DNA of 64,000 nucleotides from Clusia tigrina (lineage: Eukaryota; Arthropoda; Insecta; Diptera; Clusiidae). A model generated the notes under the pieces. The model was not told the DNA's origin. It searched no databases and was given only the letters and a program-made list of their open reading frames with translations. Of this stretch, positions 21,576 through 33,835 are shown piece after piece; position 1 is the stretch's first letter, and each line of letters opens with the position of its first letter. Both the position numbers and the translations under genes were made by a program. Location of the stretch: NCBI GenBank assembly GCA_920105625.2, contig OV050030.1, positions 77,899,400-77,963,399 on the forward strand. The letters are read 5' to 3'.

Positions 21576-22626
21576 ATGGCAGCGAAATACAACAATATCA
21601 GCAGTGATGGCGATGAGGTCCGTTTTGGACAGAGGATACTGGACAAGAATCTCATACAAAAGGAAGTTGTAAACGAAATCATACTCGCTTGTCAAATGGC
21701 TAAGACGGGCATCGTGAACAGCAACCTTCTAAATGCCGAAGAAATCAATCAGATCTTGTCCGAGGTGGAAACGTTGCCGTACCAAAATATAGTGGAAGCA
21801 ACAGAGTATGGCAAATCATCCATTTTCACAAATGGGTCTTCGTTATTGTACGTTCTGGCGCTACCCAAGGTAAAGAGGCAAGTCTACCATCACCTGATCA
21901 TCAAAGCAACTATCAACAGTGGTATGTAAGTTGTGGTCCCGAACAAAAGGGTACTCATCAGCCGAGAAGAAACGTTTGGAATAGTAGGCGACTGTCTGGC
22001 AATCGCAAATTCTACAATATGCAAACCCGAAGCTATCCAGAAGATACCAGAGGATCAGTGTCTGCCAAGAATCTTGAAAGAGGGGTCCTGCAGAATGCCA
22101 GATAGGACTTAACAACGAAATAATTGTCGAAGTGATCAACGAAAACACAATCTTCCTGACGAACTGCATCGGAAATTTTGTTTCCAGAAACACGTCGACG
22201 ATTTTAAATGGCAGCTATGTGATCCAGTTACTCAATGAGGAGGTAATCCTTGGCAACAACACTTACTCCAGCATCCTGACAACTACACTGCAAGTCCTGC
22301 CGTCAATCCTCGCAAATGTTACTGGCAAAGGAATCTTGAGAGATCTGGAATGTATACACGATTTGACATCGAAGAATGTAAGGTACCTGTCAAAGCTAAC
22401 CCGAAAAGTAGAATTTTCTCTCTTTACTGGAAGTCTTTTAATTTTTTTGATTGCAATTTTCACTGGCATCCTTTGGCGAAAATTTCACGCAAATCTGAAC
22501 ATCCCGAGTATACGAGTTTTTGGTACCATCGGTAATACGCCATCCTCAACTTCTACTCATCCTGATGAAAAGCACCACTCTTCCAAATATGTTCCAAATG
22601 CTGATATGCGGGACGCAGATTTTTAA
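21576..22626 (+). pseudogene. env: Errantivirus-like envelope protein remnant
   Basis: Two open pieces (21576-21929 and 22132-22626) separated by frameshifts resemble the transmembrane half of gypsy-type Env, a fusion protein thought to derive from baculovirus F. Visible are a helical part (IVNSNLLNAEEINQILSEV), NGSSLLYVLALPKV, and near the end a hydrophobic membrane anchor, FTGSLLIFLIAIFTGILW, followed by a short cytoplasmic tail ending at TAA 22624. The N-terminal surface region and cleavage site are not recognisable. It is a broken relic. Confidence 0.75.
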
Positions 22627-22637
22627 GAAGGGAAGAG
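22627..22637 (+). other. Polypurine tract
   Basis: GAAGGGAAG-type purine run directly after the env stop and directly before AGTCAACGCC, the probable start of the 3' LTR. It would prime plus-strand DNA synthesis. Confidence 0.6.
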
Positions 22638-22960
22638 TCAACGCCGAGCTATGTACCAGTTACGCAACATTGTGAGAACTTTCGTGCAATACGCTTCCCA
22701 CGATATTCGCTGACTTCGCTGACGACTCAGGTTGCGTCTGGCTACGCGATGCACGCTCATCCACTACCTGTGGGAAATGCCGACGCAGCGGCAATAGACT
22801 AAGTTCGATTTTAAGCTAAATTGAATTGTAAAGACAGTCTTTTCCAGGAAGCCGTTCTAATCGGTCAATAAATTATAATTTTTTTAAAATTCAATTGTTT
22901 TATTTTGTGAAAGCACGGACACGTTGGGTCCGTGAAATCAATTTTTTAACGAGATCCTTA
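22638..22960 (+). repeat. 3' LTR of the errantivirus-like element
   Basis: Runs from AGTCAACGCCGAGC, just after the polypurine tract, to GAGATCCTTA. Its last 228 bp match 4673-4897. It contains CGGTCAATAAATTATAA and the ACACGTTGGGTCCGTGAAAT block. The start is inferred, since the 5' LTR lacks this part. BEL integrase sequence begins immediately to its right. Confidence 0.8.
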
Positions 22961-22961
22961 C

Positions 22962-23742
22962 CTGCTTGAGTGCTGCGATAAACGACTTGGCCGACAAGTC
23001 AGAGACCACCTCCATATGAACCGCCTTAGTTGCGAAACATATGAATACTGTGATGTAGCTTTTTGTGACTCGTACTCCCCTAAGCTTGTACGTAGTCATA
23101 ACAGGGCCACAGAAATCTACCCCACTCGTCGTAAATGGCCTGGCCACGTTCACTCGTTCAGTGGGCAAGTTTCCCCATAATTTGTTGCTCCAGACGCGGG
23201 CGGCATCGAAAATACCGCAAGCATTTCGTCGTCACCGATTGTACCACTTTTCTTGCATGCACGATCCAAAATCGCTATCGCAGGATCGCCAACAAAGTTT
23301 GCGTGCCCGCATGCATATGTTTCTCATGCACATAACGCACATTACAACGAACGAAGTTACTATTGCCAGGTAGCAAAATAGTATGTTTTTCATCATACGG
23401 CAAACTTGCATTCTGTAAACGGCCTCCTACTCGGAGAATATCGACGCCATGGCGACTTTGGATGAAAACACTCAATCCCTTCACCTTGCTTGATGAGTGC
23501 ACTTCGCCCTTTCTTTGTGGCTCTCTGTACTCTTTGTCGAAATAGTGTTGTTGCAAGCAATATACAATTCGAATTAACGCTTCGTCTAGCATTGAAGTGC
23601 TGAGCGTCGGTATCTCTCCTTGCACACCCTTTATTTGCCGCAAAAGGCAGAAAAACAGTGCTACTAGTTTTTGAGTTTTTTCGAATTCACTTCGCCCCTC
23701 TAACCAACCAAAAAAATGGTTACCTTGCTCCGCAGCAATCAA
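22962..23742 (-). pseudogene. pol: BEL/Pao integrase, cut off in its core
   Basis: Reading leftwards: the integrase N-terminal region (about 23742-23275; DILRVGGRLQNASLPYDEKH, then LLPGNSNFVRCNVRYVHEKH with zinc-binding His residues). Then, after frameshifts, the catalytic core from about 23168: PFTTSGVDFCGPVMT (Asp 1) and FICFATKAVHMEVVSDLSA. The core ends at 22962 against the errantivirus 3' LTR, so the second Asp and the Glu are absent. The rest of this BEL element is nowhere in the window. Confidence 0.9.
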
Positions 23743-23955
23743 CGCTGTAGTCTGCTTGCGCCGTTCTTCAATGACTTCAGCAGACTTTTTGCATACCTTA
23801 TTGGATGGCCATTGATCACAATGCTTCCTTAGGAATGGTGGACCTGAGAATCAGAAAGAGGTTAGTAATTCGTAAACATACGCACCTCTTGATATGATAT
23901 CTGCGGGATTTTGTCGAGAAGGAGCATGTCTCCAAATTGCTGATTTAGCTGCCTC

Positions 23956-24345
23956 CTAGATCAATGCAACCCTGTTGGCAACGAAAGATGTCCAAGTCGA
24001 TGGATGCGCTCTCAGCCACTCGAGCACAATCTCCGAGTCGCTCCATAGATTCAGCGCATCAGGTTGAATCAGAAAATTCGATTGTGTCTTTTCCACTAAT
24101 ATAGACAGCCGGTGAGCTGCCATCAGCTCCAATCTGGGCAACGGTTTTGTTTTGAGGGGAGCAAGACTTGATTTTGCACTCCACATTTGCACGGTGACGC
24201 CATTATCATTGTCGATTGAGCGCACGTAGAGGCAGCAGCCATAGGCCCGCTCTGATGCATCAGCGAACCCGTGCATTTCTACTCTTGCGACGTCTTTTGC
24301 GCTTAAAATATAACGCGGAACCTTGACCTCTTGCATCGCTTTCAA
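23956..24345 (-). pseudogene. pol: BEL/Pao RNase H region
   Basis: RVEMHGFADASERAYGCCLY (catalytic Asp), SLAPLKTKPLPRLELMAA (Glu) and NLWSDSEIVLEWLR (Asp) give the BEL-type RNase H. A stop near 23955 is followed by further scraps towards the integrase. It lies in the expected order between RT and integrase. Confidence 0.9.
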
Positions 24346-25034
24346 CTTGGTACGAAACTCAGTCCATTGACTGTGAACTGCTTAGGTAATGATTCATCAC
24401 AAGCTATCTTCTGAAGCCATAGGTCTTGCAAGAAAATCTTCGCCTTTACGACGACCGGATTCACTACTCCAAGGGGACCAAACAATGTCGACATTTCCGA
24501 CAATACAACCCTTTTGGTTATGTTTTTGGAGGGGGATATATCTGGCCAAACATACCTGAACAAGTCCGATGCTGGCTCCCAAATAATGCCAAGCGTTTTG
24601 ATGATTTCGGCATCGTTAACACGCAGCGTCTTTTCTTTTTTGGCTTCTGGCACCTGCGGTTTGTGAGCGCTGACACGCCCCCGTAGATTTCGAATAACTT
24701 TTCTTCGGTGTCAGCTCCACTAATGAAATCATCCATATAAAAATCGGACTGCACTTTCTGCGATGCCAATGGTAACCTATTATCATTATCTTCGCCCAAC
24801 TTCTTTAGGCAGAGTGTGGCTAGGTATGGAGCTGCTGTAGTTCCATATGTGATCGTGAGCAGCCGGTACGCTTCCAGTTTCACCTCACTAGATCGTCTCC
24901 ATAAAATTGCCTGATAGTTTGTGTCGCAAATATTCGTCCATGAACTTCGTATATGCTTTTTTCGGTACTGGATCTTTATTGAGCCGTCTCTCTAACGCTA
25001 GAAAGCGTCGTTCAGCTGCATGAAAAGACTCGCC
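24342..25034 (-). pseudogene. pol: BEL/Pao reverse transcriptase, internally deleted
   Basis: N-terminal part at about 25034-24910 (RRFLALERRLNKDP, FMDEYLRH), then a deletion removing the first catalytic Asp region. The palm follows with LLTITYGTTAAPYLATLCL and the YMDDFISGADTEEKL box (about 24730), and the RT end ALFGPLGVVNPVV-like motif (here TLFGPLGVVNPVVVKAKI). A frameshift near 24640 separates the pieces. YMDD is intact but the fold is not. Confidence 0.9.
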
Positions 25035-26222
25035 TTATTCGTTGACATTATGTTTGAACGGAATTTTTACGACGAATTTACCACTGTCATCTCTAGTCAC
25101 GCTGCTTTGAAATATGCGCTTGCACTCTGCTTCTTCGTTGGTAAGAAAAGTTGATTTGTTAGAAATTTGCTCCAGCTCCCAGAAACGCTCTACCAAAGTA
25201 TTAAGCTCATCCTCTTTCTCGTCTGCTCGCACTAAATCGCTCACTAAACTTTCAGCTTTCACATGACCATCTTCGTTCATTTTCGTTCCGCCTGATAGAA
25301 CCCATCCCAGTTTTGTTTTCTGCAATCTTGGGAAACCCTCGCACAGCTTTATTTGCCCCACAGATAGCAAGTCCAAAACTATTTCAACGCCTAGCAAAAC
25401 GTCCACTTGCGCTGGAATATTGAATCCCGTATCTGCTAGCTGCACATTTTTTGGTATTTTCCATGCTGATATGTCCACAAATTTATCAGGCTTCCTTCCT
25501 GTCATTTTAGGCAAAATGTAAAATTGTAGTGCTATCTCAAAGTCACTGAGGCGCGACTTTATCATTGCTTGTACCTTCTTCGATGTGCTCATGCCGACAC
25601 CATTTACACCATTGACCTCCATTGAGCACGCTGCTTTTGGCAATCTCAACGCCTGCGCCATGTAATCGCACATCAGATTTATTTGCGACGCGGAAACTAA
25701 AATTGCGCGCGCAGGGTAAAATCGATCACAAGCATCTTTCACCAGTATGACAGCAGTCTCCAGGAAAACCTCGCCTACCGAAGAGGTCTTTATGCTCGTT
25801 TGCAACGCCACCTTCTTTGTTGTTGAGTTGCTGTCATCACTTACCATCGTGCCAGCTTCAGTATAACCTGGCACTGTGTCATTGTTTCTATGCAGCAATG
25901 CATGATGAGAAAGTTGGAACTTTACGCATTTCGGTGCATTACATTGCCTGGACCAATGTCCTTTCCTCAAACACAGAAGGCACAACTTAGATGTCCGTGC
26001 AGCTAAGTAGCGCTCCTGTTCACTTATGCGTATGAATTTCGAGCAATTCACCACGTCATGTGCACCTTTGTGGCAAATACTGATAGAAGTCTGCTCTATT
26101 GCCAGAGACGTTGTCGTATTTCGCTTTACGGACGCACCGTTCGGCTTGGATTTCCGTTGAACATCCCTCGCCGAATCCTGCTTTACATCGACTCGTACCG
26201 TCTTCGCCTCTCGTGCCTCCAA
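25035..26222 (-). CDS. BEL/Pao Gag C-terminus and protease, 395 aa open
   Basis: Open for 395 codons. N-terminal part holds a knuckle pair (SICHKGAHDVVNC and LCLLCLRKGHWSRQC). The protease/DUF1758-like domain follows, with LQTSIKTSSVGEVFLETAVI, ARAILVSASQINLM where the usual catalytic Asp position reads Ser, and VDVLLGVEIVLDLL. It ends in the linker to RT (PFKHNVNE). BEL elements encode Gag-Pro-Pol as one polyprotein, so this is an internal piece. The frame continues to the RT after a stop at 25035. Confidence 0.8.
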   Translation of the reverse strand: MEAREAKTVRVDVKQDSARDVQRKSKPNGASVKRNTTTSLAIEQTSISICHKGAHDVVNCSKFIRISEQERYLAARTSKLCLLCLRKGHWSRQCNAPKCVKFQLSHHALLHRNNDTVPGYTEAGTMVSDDSNSTTKKVALQTSIKTSSVGEVFLETAVILVKDACDRFYPARAILVSASQINLMCDYMAQALRLPKAACSMEVNGVNGVGMSTSKKVQAMIKSRLSDFEIALQFYILPKMTGRKPDKFVDISAWKIPKNVQLADTGFNIPAQVDVLLGVEIVLDLLSVGQIKLCEGFPRLQKTKLGWVLSGGTKMNEDGHVKAESLVSDLVRADEKEDELNTLVERFWELEQISNKSTFLTNEEAECKRIFQSSVTRDDSGKFVVKIPFKHNVNE

Positions 26223-26254
26223 AGTTTGGCACCGTCAAGATAATACCACTCTTC

Positions 26255-27063
26255 CTATGAAGACAACTTCGAATAGTCAACGGCTTCTTCCCATTTGGCT
26301 TCCGATTCGGTATCTAAAGTCTCCATCACCAGAAATATGATGAGAGCATTAGCCACATCTTCATATTTCCCAAGCGAAAGCATCGTGCTCAAGCGCGCGT
26401 TGGTGGTGTCAATTACCTTACGTAAATGCGCAGCAGATCTTTTGGTTGCCTTCTGCAATTCGAAAAGTGCAGCGATGTGCTCTTCAAATATAAGAGCTTT
26501 CTTATAGAAACACGATTTTAGGTGCTGCATCGCCTTCGGATAATTCTCATCCGTTTCATCGAAGGCTGCGATTACTGATAGTGGTCTTGGACCCAAGCTC
26601 TCTTTGAGTATCAGAAACTGTTAGCAATTGTTCAACGTTTCATTATGATGAACCATCTTATTGAATAGCGCGATGAATTTAGGGAATTCAGCATATTTTT
26701 CATTGAATTTTTGAATCTTAATTTCGCGCCGTAAGCGCGGTGCTGATGCAGCAAATGACGCCGTGTGTGACCTACTAATATCAGCTACAGATGTTCGACT
26801 TTCTGGAATAAACGCCATTATGGTTGATTTCGCACTCACATATAGCTCCTCCACATCACCAGTGAAAACAGCATTGACGTGACTGCTTCTGGGCAAATTT
26901 TATCGATGCTTGCCTGCACGCTGAGAATCTGCTTGAAGTAGGCTTCCAAAATAACAAACCGGCACTCCAACTTTTTTGCCACCAAATTCCTAATTCGTGT
27001 TATACTCCCGTTAGTCGACGCTCGCAGCGACATTAGCTCCCCGAGCCTTTGACCACTCTTCAT
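26255..27063 (-). pseudogene. gag: BEL/Pao Gag (DUF1759-like)
   Basis: ATG at 27063: SGQRLGELMSLRASTNGSITR, a helical start typical of BEL Gag. Then a frame change near 26860, LRREIKIQKFNEKYAEFPKF (DUF1759-like: the L-P-x-I-x-L-P-x-F-x-G-x-x-x-x-W-x-x-F type motif), and LSVIAAFDETDENYPKAMQHL with a C-terminal helical repeat to 26255. Two frameshifts break it. Gag forms the particle. Confidence 0.8.
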
Positions 27064-27567
27064 CGTAGCTGCCGCTTCAACTGCAATATCATGTTTCTCA
27101 TCGTCAGAGGCCTTATTTTTTATTTTTCAATTCGGTATGATTATCGAAAACTATTAACCGTATAGAACTTATTGCACTATTCTTCTCTGCTCTGTATTTT
27201 TTATTTAAATATCAAATTTTAAGGCAGAGCTTTCTCTCACAGTATTTTTCAATCACAATTGCAATTTTCACCACGATATCACTTCTAATTCTCCTCGCAG
27301 CTTTTTGCCTAATGTCTTATAAAAGAAAAAAAATGTGCTCTGCTCTATGCTATTTCTTTGAATTTTTGCAGCTACTGTAAACTTGTTCTGCTGCTGCGCT
27401 ACCGACGCTACTGTAGGCTTGTCCTGCTGCTGCGTTACTGAAACCAACAAAAAAAAAACCGACGCCAACCTTGTTATACTCAATTTTTAAACCCGAACGA
27501 ATTTTTTCCAATTTTCTTCATAAAAAAGCGATTTACAGTTACAATAAAAAATACCAGTGTGTCAACA
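27064..27567 (-). repeat. BEL/Pao leader and probable 5' LTR
   Basis: The minus strand has TGTTGACACACTGGTATT from 27567, a plausible LTR start with the usual TG, about 500 bp upstream of gag. The region holds TATAAA-like and AATAAAAAAT-type signals (near 27315 and 27115) and a CAGCAG-rich duplication. The inner LTR edge and the primer-binding site could not be fixed, so the LTR length is unknown. Confidence 0.5.
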
Positions 27568-27635
27568 AGGTTTTCGTACTTCAAAAAGAACTTAATGCTT
27601 AACATTCTGAACTAGCTTTTTAATACGCAACAATA

Positions 27636-29160
<1,525 letters not shown>

Positions 29161-30620
29161 TAAACACTTTCGGCCGAGTATATTGAGTCAATTCAAGGCA
29201 GAGTGGGTGCTTCTATCTGCGACTGTTGTTGGTTAATGTTACCGGCCCATTGTCATTTCAAGATAACGCAAAGTGAATGGACAACAGTATCCAATGTATA
29301 AAGTTGCATGCCTTGCACTAAGTTTGCTTGACAACAATCACAGGGACGATATGCTTGCTGAAGCAGCATTGGATTGTATAGCAACACAAATTCGTCTACT
29401 ATTCCCTATAGTGTTGACTACATGTCTCCCGGGACGAGCAGACACGTTGTGCGATAAACACAGAGATTCAATGACTTACTATATATTGCGTCGAATTCGT
29501 ACACGGTGCAACGATCTAACGATTACATTCAGCAATGTACAATGAAGCAATGATTGCTATCGAGGATCTTTGCGTTGTCAATGCCAATTTACCACTCAGT
29601 CCTTTCGGTATACGTCCGCAAAATCGAAGTGCATCTGATTTAATGAACACCGAAATGAATCGTGAACTGCAGTACAATACTGAAGAAATTGAAGCGATTG
29701 ATAATCGCAATGTCCCACTATTGACTCATGAACAAAAAATCATTTACCGCATTATGCTGGCAGTTAGGCGGTACAAGGTGGATTCTTTTTTTTATGCACA
29801 AGGTAGAACTCGCAAACACATTTCTCATTTCGCTAACTCTCGCCGAAATACGATCAAGTAAAGGCATCGCATTGGCCGCTGCATCATCTGGCATTTGCAG
29901 CAACTTTATTGGATGGAGGCAGAACAGCTCATTTAGAATTTGAGCTGCCTCTGAATATTCATAATAACCCAGACGCAATGTGCAACATAAAAAAAATCGA
30001 ACATGGCCACAGTGCTGGAAAACTGCAAAATTATTATCTGGGATGAATGCACTATGGCACACAAACATGCTCTTGAGGCGTTGAACAGAACACTCAAAGA
30101 TATAAAAAACAACGAAAAACTTTTCGGCGGTACTCTGTTACTCCTTTCAAGTGATTTCAGACAAACACTTCCCAACATTCCACGTTCAACGTACGCCGAT
30201 GAGATCAACGCTTGCTTGAAATCATCGCCACTATGGCGTATTGTTCGAAAAGTCCAGCTAAAAATAAACAATTCTACAAGATCCATCCGCTGAGACAATT
30301 ATTAGATATCGGCGATGGAGAAGTTGCTTTCCATGAAAATACTGGCTGCGTAAAAGTGCCCACCGATTTCTGCACAATGGTTGATTAGCAAAATGCTTTC
30401 ATTTACCTTATATTACCCGATGTACGCACACAATACATAAATCATGCGTGGCTGGCAGAAAGAGTCATTTTGTGCAGCAAAAATGTGAATGTCAACGATT
30501 TAAACTTCGAGATAGAGCAGTAGTTGCCAGGCGACTTGGTATCATATAAATCGATCGATATAGTTTACGATACCAACGAAGCTGTAAATTATCCATGAGA
30601 ATTTTTGGACTCAGTGAATT
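29161..30620 (+). pseudogene. Helitron 2, PIF1-type helicase part
   Basis: Helicase that unwinds DNA during rolling-circle transposition. NVPLLTHEQKIIYRIML (about 29710) opens the domain. The Walker A site is degraded (GRTRKH in place of GGTGKT, about 29803). ISLTLAEIRSSKGIALAAASSG follows, then Walker B KIIIWDECTMAHKHALEALN (about 30030) and SSDFRQTLPNIPRSTYADEINA. Distal motifs are only scraps. The end near 30620 is inferred from where LINE sequence starts, and no 3' hairpin/CTRR end was found. Confidence 0.85.
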
Positions 30621-30654
30621 TTCGATGCATGCCACGACACCTTCTACAAAAAAC

Positions 30655-31590
30655 TTCGCGACGGAAAAGTTCTCCTTAAAACCAAAAACTTAATCCAAGC
30701 AAATAAACTAATTAAATTAACTGCGATCAACCAGCAAATTAAGGTCCAATTTACCGAACACAACAAGCTGAATTTTACAAAAAGTGTTATTTATTGCAAA
30801 GAATTGAGGGGAATTTCTGAAGAATAAATCTTGTTCGAACTCAAACAACAAAATTTAACAGAAGTGGAAAAAATTTGTACAAATGAAGGGGAAACCTTTA
30901 AAAAAACTGGCTTCATCATATTACCCTTTTCATCATTAAATCTCCCCGACGGAATCAATATCGGTTACCAAAAGGTGTCGGTTCTCCCATATATCCCCCT
31001 CCCCTAAGTTCCGAAAATTGGACACATTACAACATTTTGCAGAAATATTAAACTTTGCTTCAACTGTGTCAATGCAGAACACGTAAACCCTGACACTAAT
31101 AATATTTGTTAAAATAGAAAATCTTTCATAAACTGTAAAGACAATAGTAAACCCAATAGCCAGCACAACTAATTTGATAAAAATTGTCCAATTTTCATTA
31201 AACACAAGGAGCTACAAGCTATAAAAACTCTTCAGAAAACTGACACAAAAACAGCCCAAAAAATTTATAATGAACGATACCAGCAGGCTTCTTCGTACTC
31301 TTCCGCTCTTCAATCAGCCTACAACAACAATCAACCAACTTTAATTCAACAGAGCAACTCACTTACTGCAAACAACAACAATACAAATATCTCACCACCA
31401 ATCAACTCCAGCACAGCACAGCAATACGACTCACTTACTGACTTACAATCCCAAAAATTTTCAGCAACAAAACTAAGAATTTATCCAAAAAATACTTCAA
31501 ACCGGCTTAAGTCCCAACTTAAAGCAAACAAAACAACAAACCTAAAAACAATTCTAACTAATCAACATCTGACAGAACCCTAACCGCTAA
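30655..31590 (+). pseudogene. LINE ORF1 (I/Jockey-like), 5'-truncated
   Basis: Frame from GKVLLKTKNLIQANKLIKL through GISEE (stop) and NLTEVEKICTNEGETF to TGFIILPFSSLNLP, then a zinc-knuckle-like LCFNCVNAEHVN (about 31055) and FIKHKELQAIKTLQKTDTKT. An Asn/Gln-rich tail (about 31310-31440) closes it. This order is that of LINE ORF1 nucleic-acid-binding proteins. The first part of ORF1 is absent. Confidence 0.7.
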
Positions 31591-31726
31591 CAGTGTCGAA
31601 GGCGATCACTGGATGCTGGAAGCATTCAATTACCAGTAATATATTTTAAGTAACTTTAAAATATCTCTTAATTTATAAGCACTTATAATTATATAATATT
31701 TTTCTTATTTAACTTAATCTCTCATA

Positions 31727-32520
31727 ATGACTATAATTTTACTACAATGGAGCATAATACGATATTTTAACAATTATGATCATATGCAAATACTTATTTA
31801 AAAAAACAATCCAAAAATTTTAGCGTTACAAGAAGCTAATCTCCATTCAATCGCCAATAATCCTATTCCAATAAATTTTAAGATTTATCTGCTCAACTCA
31901 TCCCAGAATTCTTTTGGGTTAGTTGCATTATTTATACACAATAAAACAATGAACATCAATACCGACTTTGACTCAATCGGAACAATAATCCACTCAAAAA
32001 TAAAATTCCCTGTCTTTTCTTCCTACATTCCACCCAATAAACAATTCCAATAATCATATATTTGTTTCAATCACATACTAGTTCTCCTCTCAAACCTATA
32101 CCCAAATTTATAATAACAAAAGCAAATTAGCCACTTTTTCAAGAACTGACGCACAAAAACAATATATACCTCCATCTACCAACAATATCAATAAAGAAGC
32201 AGCTAATATCCAAAAAATTATTCTTCAAAGTACATTCGAAGCTATACCCCAATCCCATTTTCAAACAGAAAAGCTCCACGTTCCCTGGTGGAACAGAAAA
32301 TTAGAAGAGCTAAAACATGAAAAAACAGATAGTGGCACATACTTAAAAGAAACATCTCTACAGAAAACATAATCAACTTTAAAAAGGCAAAGGCCGCTCT
32401 TCGGCAACAAATAAATATATCTAAAAATGAATCCAACTATAAATTTACTTTAGAAATTAGTCCAAACACACCCCCGATAAAGCCATGGTCTAATATCAGA
32501 CCATTGTCCGGACTAAAAAC
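31727..32520 (+). pseudogene. LINE ORF2 endonuclease remnant
   Basis: ATG 31727 begins TIILLQWSIIRYFNNYDHMQ, the usual first strand of an EN domain, then PKILALQEANLH (catalytic Glu) and FSSYIPPNKQF. Stops at about 31800 and 32050 break it, and the catalytic GDFN block is lost. Further on, HVPWWN-like LHVPWWNRKLEEL (about 32277) and KAKAALRQQINISKNESNY mark the linker ahead of the RT, and the RT itself is missing. Confidence 0.7.
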
Positions 32521-32528
32521 TTACACAT

Positions 32529-32945
32529 ATGAATAAAATTAAACCTTTACTAACGGTCCAGAAGCACGCTATAAGAATTATATGCAAAAAAAGTATTCAT
32601 GAAAGTAGTCTTCCTCTGTATAAAAATTTAAACATCCTACCTCTTAAACACCTTTATTATTTTAAAGTCTTAAAATTGTTTTTTGTAAGATATGGTTATC
32701 TTGTCAACAGGAATTATATGAATTATAACTTAAGGATTAATAATCAATGCTTAGCGTTAGTTCCACCGCATAACTTGCAACATTTCTTTTACTTTTATAC
32801 CTCGGTTGGTCCTAGATTGTTTAATTGTCTTCCGAGTTATGTTAGATGTATTCGTAATAAGTATGTTTTTTTAAGAGAAGTGAAATCGTGGCTCTTAAAG
32901 TTATCCTATGTAAATGTTAATACGCTTATTGATGTAGTAATTTAA
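32529..32945 (+). CDS. LINE RT-ORF C-terminal fragment, 138 aa
   Basis: Open 138-codon frame: LLTVQKHAIRIICKKSIHES and PLYKNLNILPLKHLYYFKVL match the C-terminal domain found after the thumb in CR1/Jockey-group LINE proteins (QKRALRII..., PLF..L.IL...). The true protein start is upstream and lost by the internal deletion. It ends at TAA 32943, 20 bp before an A-rich tail (32964-32995), so this is a genuine 3' end. It may be a different family from the ORF1/EN piece. Confidence 0.7.
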   Translation: MNKIKPLLTVQKHAIRIICKKSIHESSLPLYKNLNILPLKHLYYFKVLKLFFVRYGYLVNRNYMNYNLRINNQCLALVPPHNLQHFFYFYTSVGPRLFNCLPSYVRCIRNKYVFLREVKSWLLKLSYVNVNTLIDVVI

Positions 32946-33835
32946 TTTAATTGACTTATTTACTAAAAAAAAAAAATAAAAAAAAAATAAAAAATCTATC
33001 TCATAAATAATTCCTTACATTAAACTAAGTTTGCAATTATTATTATTAATATTAAATAAACATTTTTCTCATTTCTTCTTTTTTCCATGTTTCTCAAAAT
33101 CAAATTTAAAACTAATGTTCAAGCTTTACTTTAACGACCCCATGTCAACTTATTTGTATACATAATTGTAAACATAATTGTTTTTCTTTTCCATCATATG
33201 TAACCCGCATTCGCCTCTAGTTCCTTTGGAACTACAGAATGTGGCATTATTGTTATTAATTAATGTATGTAAAAATGAACTTGGAACTAATTGTAATTAT
33301 AATAAGAGTATTCTTTAGTAACATTAATAAATTAATAATAAATTAAAAATTACCACAACATTCACTCCATTTAAACTTCCAACCAACTACTCATTACAAA
33401 TAAAGAAGCTATAGCTTCCCAAATCTTTTCCAGGAAAAAAAACAATATGTAACATCTAAAACTTTTACTTACACACCAAATAGTAAAGCATTGGTTATAA
33501 AAACTGACATAAACTTTCTTGAATTATAAATAGCTGTATTCTAATGGCACTGGATCGGATCCAATTTAATTCAAAGCAACAACAAATTTGGATCCAGCTT
33601 CTTTTTCAGATCCAATTATTGGATCCGAAAGTGTTCGGAAAGCAACAGTACGGAAAGTAGTGCTTGTATTTGGCACTATTGGCAAAAGTTTACAATCAAT
33701 AAGATGATACCGGTTATTGTTCTTTTTTGTTGTTTTCAATTTTTATTTTAATATATTGTTTTTAATTTCATTAATTCAACAATGTCTCAAAACTCTAAAC
33801 ACATATATTTTCATCAGTTTTTTTTTACAGTTGAT
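32946..33835. other. AT-rich interval, LINE tails, no gene seen
   Basis: Contains the A-rich LINE tail (32964-32995), a second LINE-like 3' end (GTAACCCGCATTCGCC...TAATAAATTAATAATAAATT, about 33200-33350), and a short cluster of GGATCC motifs at 33555-33630. No coding frame I can support. Confidence 0.6.
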
